DNA of 64,000 bases from Costus lasius (Eukaryota; Streptophyta; Magnoliopsida; Zingiberales; Costaceae). The DNA is taken from contig CM050448.1 of the NCBI GenBank assembly GCA_027563935.2, positions 123,616,493 to 123,680,492 of the forward strand. Direction: 5' to 3'. Shown piece after piece: positions 55,369-64,000 of the stretch (position 1 is the first letter of the stretch; each line of letters begins with the position of its first letter). The position numbers and the translations under genes are program-made. The notes under the pieces were generated by a model. It was given only the letters and a program-made list of their open reading frames with translations. It was not told the origin of the DNA and ran no database searches.

Positions 55369-57759
55369 CCTGCTACACCCTCATAGACCAAAGCTTCGAC
55401 TTTTCCCACCTTCCTCCAATCCAATACACCCTCATCAGGACCAAAGGAAAGATCTTTAACCAATCCCAAGCAGCAACTAGGATGTCGTTATCAAATACCA
55501 GCAAAGCAAGCTTCCTTTTCTCTCCTTGCTCTCTCGTAAAGGAAAGGAAGCCATTAATTAAGGCACGCTACTGCCACTTGAAAAAAAGTTGCCTCCTTCA
55601 GCCCTGTTGCCATGTGACGCAGTGAACACTACAAAAAGTGGGTGCTCAGATCTTGGCGGAGGAGGGCAAAAGATTCAAGAGGATTAAAGAAATGGAAGTG
55701 GCGCAGTGCTCGGCCGGAGACTGCAGTTTGTTGTCAGAGGTTCAGGCAGTATGTCATGCTGTGAAGAATACTACATATTAGCCCTTGTCTCTTTTATCGC
55801 TTGGGCACGTTGATGTTTAGCTTTTTATGGAATGAGCCCCTAAACAGTAGCGGGCTCAGTGTGCTTTTGCCACAGGATGAATTAAATAAGTTTGGGGGTC
55901 AAAGCGACAAAGCACAAAGATGTACGTGTGGTGAGTTAGTGGGGGTCAGCAAGGCAATTAGGGTTGACTTCAGTGCTTGACTGGCTGTCTCTGGATCTTG
56001 TGCTGAGAGAAAGTGGTGTGCCGTTTGACTTTTTGTGATGGACCCACTTATTTTGTGCCACTTGTTTCGGATTTTGTTGACTGTTTTTGACAGACATAAT
56101 TGGAGGTCAATTCTGGATAGAGCAGCTCCTTAGTTTTTTTTCGACCCGGCAAAAGGCGAGATTCCATCCTAAGATTGTTATCAACTAAATTCCTTAGTTC
56201 CAAAAGATAATCAAGAATATATTACACCTACGCAAAAGTTGTAGTCAAACTACCAACTTTTGACCTGTTTCTGACTTTATGACTAAAAAAAGTAAAAATA
56301 GAAAATAAGCGATAAAAAAAACAGAAGAAAAGCTTACTGGATTTATTTAGGGCCGTTGATGCTTCTGACTTTATTGATTTATCCACATCTCAATGAAAAA
56401 ATTTTAGCCCGTTTAGATAAAATTGCTTATGTCCGTTTAGCAATAGTAACAGATAAATTACTCATGTTTTTTATACTACTCGTATTTTAATTCAAATAAT
56501 TTTTTTACTATCTATATCCAAATAATTACCCCTCTATTTTTTAAAATCTCTACATGTGCCCTATCATATTAAAAATTTAACTACTTATTTAACTTAACCC
56601 TATTAATATCTGACTTAAATATCTATTTTATTAAATTTTAATATATATATAAATAAAATTCGAGTACTCAACTCTATAATACCTAATAATAATCAAATTT
56701 CGAATAGAGTAAAACAGATACATGCAAACTCAACTAATATATTAAAAAAATTATAATTATTAATATATCAATAAAATAACATAAACAAGTTAACATATGC
56801 ACCATGCTATTCGAATTCTATCCGAACACTTAGGTAACATATGCTATATTCATATCTTATTCAAATCCGAATAACAACTACTCATTTACCTTTAAACATG
56901 TTTAGATAGGATGAGTATCCACTAAATTGGTACTCAATTTGTCATCCCTATGTCGTTAGCATTATTATATTTTGATATTAAGTAAAAAATTATATGATTA
57001 ATTTTTATATAATAATTTAAATAATTATTAAAGTTACTATAGATTTTTAAAATAATAATTAAATTATTTACTTAAAATATTATGAAGATAAAATATATTA
57101 ATTTTTTATCACTGCTAATTAAAAAAATATGATTTAGGAGAGAGGGAACTAAACTTTTTATTAATAATAAATACAACAATTCATTAAAAATATTATAGAT
57201 TTTTTTAATAATAAGTAAAATATTTAATAAAATATAATCAAGATAAAAATTATACTATGTTTGATCATTTTGATTTTGTTTTGCATAAAATTTGCTTTTT
57301 AAAAAAATTATATGAAACGCAATAAGTATATTTTATAAAAAAAAGTTAATTTATTTAATCCTATTGTATTCAAAGAGATAATTAGTTTTTGTTGGGGATA
57401 TAAAAGATAATGCTCCCTTGTTAGGATAAGTATCATATTTTTTTTCGGCGAATTATTAAATTAAAATGCTTTATCGTGAAGACAAGTTGTTTGAGAAAAT
57501 AAATTGTGTAAAGTCAAAGTGTATGAAAGATTAGGTTTGGTCAAACCCTCCCATGCAATTCCAATTTAGGTAAATAGGTCAAAATAAAGGAAAAATGTAG
57601 TGGGAACTGGGAAGAAGATAATTTCATGAATGTGAATGCCAGGAGAGATAGGATTCGGTCAAATCAACACGTGACTAGCCAGGTCAAAATTGGTTTGTGC
57701 GTAATTGCGAGAAAGAGAAGGGGCCAGAGAGTAAGTTTTCAGTCCATCATCTCCAATAG
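55369..57759. other. Divergent spacer between ALE2-like and PP2A genes
   Basis: The ALE2 leader and promoter are on the left (minus strand), the PP2A promoter on the right. The middle (56390-57400) is extremely AT-rich, with phrases such as CCGAATAACAACTACTC that look like old retroelement debris. No gene is seen. Confidence 0.5.
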
Positions 57760-57767
57760 TATAAAAT
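57760..57767 (+). promoter_or_regulatory. TATA box of the PP2A gene
   Basis: TATAAAAT, about 225 bp before the ATG, followed by a CT-rich leader from about 57795. Confidence 0.6.
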
Positions 57768-57984
57768 ATTGGGTACTCATTTGCAAAAGGATACAGAGGA
57801 GAAAACACCCAGGGCAATCCGTCTTCGCCTCTCTCTCGCTTTCCGTCTCTAGCCCTAGCACTGTTCGCGGACCCGGTCCCAAATTTCCACTCATCGATCT
57901 CCAGCCGATTCCCGGCTGAATTCTCTCACAAGATCGTTCTCCGTCCCCCGACCTTGAGGGCGGGAGGTCTGCCTGCCGCGAGTG

Positions 57985-58237
57985 ATGCCTTCTTACGCGG
58001 ATCTAGACCGCCAGATCGAGCACCTGAGGGAATGCAAGTTCCTTCCCGAGGCGGAGGTGAGAACCCTCTGCGATCAGGCGCGGACGATCCTCGTCGAGGA
58101 GTGGAATGTCCAGCCGGTGAAGTGCCCCGTCACGGTGTGCGGGGACATCCACGGGCAGTTCCATGATCTCATCGAGTTGTTTCGGATCGGCGGCGAGGCG
58201 CCCGATACCAATTACCTCTTCATGGGGGATTATGTAG
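57985..58237 (+). CDS. Serine/threonine phosphatase PP2A catalytic subunit, first exon (gene runs off the window)
   Basis: Catalytic C subunit of protein phosphatase 2A, a metal-dependent phosphatase working with A and B subunits. The exon encodes 84 residues: [19 protein letters not shown], then [18 protein letters not shown] with the metal-binding GDIHG motif, and ends NYLFMGDYV before a phase-1 donor (GTAG|gttagt). The rest, expected to start with the Asp-Arg-Gly of GDYVDRG, is not visible before 64000. So the first intron exceeds 5.7 kb, or the downstream exons are missing. The start at 57985 matches the family N-terminus. Confidence 0.93.
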
Positions 58238-58854
58238 GTTAGTGTTTTAGGATCCGATTGGACGAGGAAGACATCTTTGCTTCATATAGTTCTCCCTTTC
58301 CCTTATTTTCTAGATTGGACTTAGCTTTCTGTCCTCAGATTGTGTATTATTATTTTTAATTACTGCTATATTTGCAGACGTTTTAGGTTTTGATTGATTA
58401 TAGAGCTCGCTCTAATTTATTTCGCAAATTTACATTTTTAGTTTTGTTTAGTTAATTGAAGGGCATTGAGAACATTAATCTTCTTCTTCTAATTCAGGAG
58501 CATATCTATACGGGAAGCTTAGAGAAACTAATATGACCAACCTCCTTTATCTGTAATTGAAACTAGAAAGCATGCAGTTTGTAGAAAACTGAATTGATAG
58601 AGGAGCATATCTAAACGGGAAGCTTAGGGCAACAAGTGTTATTTGGCAACCTTTTCCAGTGGATTAATTTGATTTGACATGAAAATGTAGTTGAAAATTT
58701 ATGGAGTAGGAATTATGTAACTTATATATGATAAATTGCTATAGAACACATCTCAGCTGAAAATATTGGTAGAGAAATGCAATTAAAAAAATGAGTTAGG
58801 AGTAGATCAGGTGAACATGTATTAATTTTTGGTGTACTGTGCACGGAAAAAATT

Positions 58855-59035
58855 ATGCTAGAAAGTAAAATAACAATTGATTGCCTTTTCATTCCTTTGT
58901 GTGCACCAAGTTATTGTACTTTGCAGTCTCCTAATTGTGTGCGCCAAGTTATGCTAGAAGGGAAAATAACAACAGCTTGCTTTTTCATTCCTTTGTGCAC
59001 ACCAAGTTATTGTAGCTTGCATTCTCCTAATTTGA
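58855..59035. repeat. 96-bp tandem repeat, two copies
   Basis: Copies start at 58855 and 58951 with ATGCTAGAA and share TTTTTCATTCCTTTGTG, CACCAAGTTATTGTA and CATTCTCCTAATT-type text, with several substitutions. Confidence 0.8.
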
Positions 59036-59120
59036 TATGATTGGACCCTAAGAAAGAATAAATGAGGATCACTTGCTTAACATATCCTACATTATGGAGC
59101 TGAGAGTGAATTCAAAACAA

Positions 59121-59293
59121 GGAACTAAATCTCGGTCTGTACCACCTGGCGGTACATATTGGTCCGAGTAGAATTCTGTTTGGTACCATGCTATGTCAGC
59201 ATGTCCGGTACAATGACTTTACTATATCAGTACGTCGGATACATACTAGTTCGAGACTGACCAGGACATTGTACTGGACCTAGATTTAATTCC
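59121..59293. mobile_element. 173-bp GTAC-containing element with 17-bp inverted ends
   Basis: The left end GGAACTAAATCTCGGTC pairs with the right end GACCTAGATTTAATTCC (two mismatches). The interior repeats GTACC/GGTAC-type words (CGGTACATATTGG, TTGGTACCATG, CCGGTACAATG). A MITE-like foldback in the PP2A intron. Confidence 0.65.
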
Positions 59294-60739
59294 TTGATTC
59301 AAATATCAAGTTTGTGACAAAACTATGGATAAACTATATACTATGTTACATATTTCCATTCCTAAAAATGTTTGCTATTAAATGCTAACCTACCAAGAAG
59401 ATAGTACCATTTGAGCATTTGCATTAAATTATTGAGCAATTACATTAAATTAGTAGCCCATCTCATACTTGTTATCAACATTATAAAGTAAAATTGTTCT
59501 AGTATTAACAAGTGGATAAATATGTTAAAAGCATATGCTAGCAAATGTTTAAGTCTAAGGTTTAAGGTTCAAAAGAGCTATCAAATCAGTTCAACTGACC
59601 GAACTCAGATGAAAATATGGCTAACTGGATTGAACGAAAATGGGTGTTCCTTATGTTTTGTGTAGTTTATGGTAGGCTGAGTTGACGGTTAATCAACCAA
59701 ATCAATGGGGATGATAATTGATGAACCACTATAGATTAAGAGTAAATAGTAAAATAAGCCACCTCTCAAAATTTAAAAATCCATGTCTGACTTATGTCTA
59801 TCATATTCAGCGGTAGGCATGCAAACATTGATGGATTAAACTTAATTGATGAATAATATAAATTTATATCTTGTTTTATCATGCATGCATGCTATGTATG
59901 TGATTTTATAAAAATTATTGGTTAACTAGTAACTGATGGTTAATTACTTAATTGATTTAATGGTTAATCAGCAGTAATAGCTCAAGAATGTTATAGGATT
60001 TCTCCAATTGATAATTATGGTTGGAAAAAAAAAACTTACGGTTTGGGCAATTGAACTGTGAACATCCCTACTAAGGGTAGCCTAAGAGGACATGGGTGGG
60101 TGGCACTGGGAAACTTTGATAATTTTGGTTAGCCATATATCATTCTTTGATATGAGATGAAATATTCTAAGAACATCATTCTTTTTTTTTTAAAAAAATA
60201 TGGTTATTACCATTTACCATTTGAAGGTCAATGGTTTTTCTTTCATTTCCCTCCTTAAAAATAAAGAAAAATAGTTTGGTCCCATATGCAAATTCCAACA
60301 TCTTCTCTAAATATCCGTAGGGATACATTTCATTTAATCATTAGTAGGCTAATTAAAATCCACATCATGGGGAAACTTCGATTACTTAAGTTAGTCACAT
60401 ATCATGCTTTGATACGAAATGAGACTTATTCTAGGACCAACATGATATTTTTTGATTTTTTTATAGAAATTTAACTATTTTCCTTTTTTGCTATTTTTTC
60501 TTTAGCTTATTCTTTTTGTTGTTTCCTTTTTTGTTGGATCACAAGGTCACTAGCACATGACCATGATCCTCTGTGCAATTGCTACACTTGGCTATGCCCT
60601 CTCGATCTAACATGAAGGATCATGGAGGGTGGCATGACGTTTTCAATGATGATATAGACGGATAGAATCTTGATTGGCAAATTTACAATTTTCTTTGACC
60701 GGCAACAAGCAATAGTAGTTGTTGAAGAATAGTAATGCT

Positions 60740-61219
60740 TAGGACTGAGCATACGGTACTGGTACCGAAATACCGTACCAAAATTTACGGTATTCGGTAT
60801 TTTAGTACCGGTATTTCGGTACTTCGGGACCGGTACCGAAATTCTATTCGGGAGTATGGTACTGGTACCGGTACCTAAATTTTGATTTGAGAAAATTTCG
60901 AATTCTCGAACCTATATATATTATTTAATTAAAAATATTAATTATTTACTCTTTTATTTACTTACTAATCCCTTATCCCTAACCCTAATCGGTTAAGGGA
61001 TTTGTAAGTAAATAAAATAGTAAATAAATAATATTTTTAATTAAATAATATATATAAGTTTGGGAGTTCGGGATTTTTCCGAAATAAATTTTGGGAGTTC
61101 GGTAGCAGTCCCGAACTCCCAAAATAGAATTCAATACCAATCCCGAACTCTCGAAATAGAATTCGATACCGGTACCGGTACCTACGATTTAAACTTTGGG
61201 AGTTCGTTTGCTCACCCTT
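60740..61219. mobile_element. 480-bp foldback element rich in GGTACCG
   Basis: The centre is a near-perfect hairpin with arms of about 70 bp (60911-60980 and 60992-61061) and a loop holding CTAACCCTAATC. Outside it, GGTACCGGTACC and CCGAACTCCCAAA-type text occurs on both sides in opposite orientation. The ends are weak inverted repeats (ACTGAGCA / TGCTCACC). Confidence 0.7.
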
Positions 61220-64000
61220 ATATAGGATATTCACTATTTGAACCCGACTATATATAATAAAAATAAATTAAAAATAATTCCTTTACTAATCCTAAAATCT
61301 CTCTTAACCCTAAAATAACTCCTCAGCCACAAGCCCCATGCGCCAGTCCACCATCTCGTCGTCTCTGCCTCCATGGTTCCCCATGCCACTAGCCTCCTGA
61401 CTCGGGGGAAAGGTGCGGCGCCGAGGTGTGAAGTGGCCAGGGAAGTCGGTGGGAAGGGGTCGGAGCAGCAGCGGAGGGAGCCGAGAGGGGGGTGCTATCA
61501 GAGGCAGAACAGGAGGGCACGTGCATTGTTGGAGGCGAAGTGGGGTAGGAAGCCATAGGGTGAGGGAGCATTGTTAGAGGCCGAGCGGGGCAGGAGGGCA
61601 TGGGGGCGGGCCGTGGGCGATGTCAGAGGCTGAGCAGGGCTGAAGGGCAGAGGCTGAGCAAAGCTGGAGGGCGTGCAGGGCGGGTCGCCGTCGTTGTCGG
61701 AGGCTGAACGGAGTAGGATGGCACAGGGGCGGCTGTTGGAGGTGGAGCGAGCAACGGGCAGCTATGGGGTTTTTGGAGTGGAGCACTTAGGATTAGGAAG
61801 GGGTAGGGTAGTTGTCGGGTTTGAGTAGATGTTTGAAAAAAATTCAGGGTAAGTAATCGGATATCGGTAGTGTAGTGATTAACTGGGTTCAGGTATGGGT
61901 AGCGCAAAAGAAGCGGGTAGGGCTGTCCCTGCAAACCCCCGCTCCTCTCCATCCCCAGTTATCAAGCTCTTCCATCTCCCTTTGCTTCCGCTGCTCAGCT
62001 CAGTTCCAAAACATAGCACTCCCAAGCAGGGCCTTAGTAGGTCTACTTCAATGCCAATCCATACTACAAAATAGGCCCATATGTATACTACTACTTTGGT
62101 ATGGTAGGTGCTGGTTCAGTATATGTTATTTTGAGTAACCTTATATTATTCGCCATATTTTCATTGCTGCATATTTCTTGCTCTTTCTTACTGTCGTGTA
62201 TGACTAATTTCATTTTTTAACATTGTAGTCATTTTAGGAACAAAAAAGATAACTTTTTTACCTTATCTTTCAAATTTTTTCTTGAAGCAAACATTAAAAC
62301 TTGGAGGATAATCAACTTACATTGAATAACCTTGCTAACACTCAAAATGATGTCGGCACAATAAGGATTATAATGAAGATTTTATAAATTGCCAAAAAAT
62401 TATATAAGCAAGGAAAAAAACTATTGAATAACTCTTTCTGGGAAAACTCATTTCCTAATCAGAACAATAATTCTGATGCATCTATATCTCTATGGTAAAC
62501 TCCGACCCAACAACTATTCCAAATCCTACGGATGACCTAAGTCCATGTTTGGTTTATGGACAACCAACATCCTCTAGGAGTACAAGGACCAAATTTGCCA
62601 ACCTAATGTCAGTCATTTATGGTATTACCAATTGATGAAGACATGATTTTAGAAGATACCGCTATTTGAGTCAAGTCTGAAACTCCTAGTCTTTATGGGC
62701 ATTTAAATCTAGGTGGCTTTTGGTATTAAGTAATTTTGTAGGATTCCAGAAAATTTCCAGCTGTGAATCCTTACTAACATTTTTGGCTGTAAATTTTGGG
62801 TATCAATTTAGTTGTAAGATAATCCACATTGTCTTTGACAGATGTGTTAATTTGGATTCCCACCTCTTTGTTATCCTTATGTGTAAGTCCTTTAAGTATT
62901 ATTATTTTTGTTTATTTTATCTCTATTACCATCCATCCTAACCTAATATAATTTTAAAATATTTAATATTTTATTATTATGACTTTCTTAGGTATACTAC
63001 ATATATAATCTGCACAATTGCACATAATATAATTATATTATGTATAATCTAATTTAGTATCATATGTATTATTTTATATAATATAATATAGTATGGTATA
63101 ATATAATCTACTCTATAAATAATTTATTTTAAAAAGTTTTATATTTTTATTTAGTACATAACATGTTAATGCATGATTTCTAGTAATTTTTTAATTATCT
63201 AATAAGCATGCTAGAGGCACAATGCTGGATTAATGATAATTTTATACAGATAATCATGCAACATTACTTGGTGAAGAACCAAATGTTATACTAATGTCCT
63301 TAATTGGTTAGTGACATGGAAGAATATTTTGATAGGTATGGAATTAGAGATAGTAAACAAACCCATTTTGCTGGAGTGAAATTTGTTTGTGCAGTTAAAC
63401 AGTAATGACAGAGCCAATTTAGAGCATCTAGGTCAGCCCATATCACATGTTGCTTAAAAATGAGATTTATTTTTTGAGATATTATGTTCTCGCATACTTT
63501 ACTGACCAATTATACTCAGCGGATAAATCTTTAACCCTTGTCCTTAATTATGACACAATTCTTTAGCCGATTTGAGGAATTTCAAATTTGTTGTGATGTA
63601 TTTGAAGAACCTAGGTTGACAGGTTCGTTAATGGCCTTAGACTGGATATTCAAAGAGAAGTCATACTCCTCTTTTCTAAATATCTAAAAGAGGTTTATCA
63701 CAAGACTCTTGAAATTTGAAAAATACCGAAGATGTTCTATGATCAAGCATTAGTGGATTCCTTACCAAATTGTGGGTCATCTTTTGGAAAGTAAGCCATA
63801 TGTTGACATCATCACATAGACACTAGAAGACAAGATGCTTTAAAACTTGGTTCCTAAATGACCACAGCAGTTTTAATTGCTTTTACTATCATAGTTGGGG
63901 CAATATTACATTTTGATGTACTTGTCAATTCAATGTTAAACTAATAGGACACTGTGACATTCTATCTGTGCATGTTTCATGCTTCATCATTAGCTGACTT

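Larger units (their letters stand above)
58238..64000 (+). other. Long first intron of the PP2A gene (incomplete)
   Basis: No second exon is found to the end of the window. The intron is AT-rich and holds a 96-bp tandem repeat, two GTAC-rich foldback elements and a GC-rich island (61330-61760) with random open frames that may be captured or ancient transposon DNA. The last 2 kb show nothing recognisable. Confidence 0.65.

Noticed and set aside
61373..61952. Overlapping GC-rich frames in the PP2A intron
   Set aside because: Open in several frames on both strands, Pro/Ser- or Arg/Gly-rich, with no domain; probably transposon or captured DNA.
1..64000. CRISPR arrays, prophage, bacterial operons or biosynthetic cluster
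   Set aside because: The window is plant nuclear DNA. Repeats seen are transposon-like, tandem or tRNA, and neighbouring genes belong to unrelated pathways.

Overview
This is nuclear DNA of a flowering plant. The genes are split by GT-AG introns. Intergenic DNA is AT-rich and full of small transposon relics, and there is a solo LTR of about 1.2 kb. All recognisable proteins are plant families. A monocot is my best guess, from overall impression only; I cannot name the species.

Layout, left to right. (1) 8-2883 (-): an AMEIOTIC1/SWI1/DYAD meiosis regulator whose 5' end is unresolved; a TATA box lies near 4395. (2) 4.4-8.0 kb: repeat-rich spacer with a foldback MITE and a complete solo LTR flanked by a 5-bp target duplication. 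(3) 9690-12395 (+): importin beta-1. (4) 13715-16123 (-): an ABI-1-like (ABIL) subunit of the SCAR/WAVE complex, with a chimeric duplicated exon. (5) 18414-20324 (+): ribosomal protein eL28, with a probable C/D-box snoRNA in its last intron and a duplicated promoter module. (6) 21561-27370 (+): a VTI1-type SNARE with a 4.2-kb transposon-bearing intron. (7) 28951-30294 (+): an intronless N-myristoyltransferase. (8) 30.3-39.7 kb: a gene-poor AT-rich desert. (9) 39761-40135 (-): a small DUF3511 protein. (10) 42340-42821 (-): four tandem tRNA-Gly copies, two intact and two decayed. (11) 44140-44981 (+): an R2R3-MYB of the MYB26/MYB67 kind. (12) 45808-55368 (-): an ALE2-type receptor kinase of 18 exons, with five tandemly duplicated extracellular exons. 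(13) From 57985 (+): the first coding exon of a PP2A catalytic subunit, whose first intron fills the rest of the window.

The genes are mostly unrelated housekeeping and developmental genes that sit side by side, as is normal in plants; there is no operon-like logic. AM1 and the MYB26-like gene both belong to families that act in anthers, and ALE2 acts in epidermis, but I see no sign that they form a cluster. I found no convincing new biological system. The most informative observations are evolutionary: a tRNA-Gly birth-and-decay array, a hybrid ABIL exon made by an unequal tandem duplication, symmetric phase-1 exon multiplication in the receptor ectodomain, an intronic snoRNA candidate, and a set of GTAC-rich insertions that all lie in introns.
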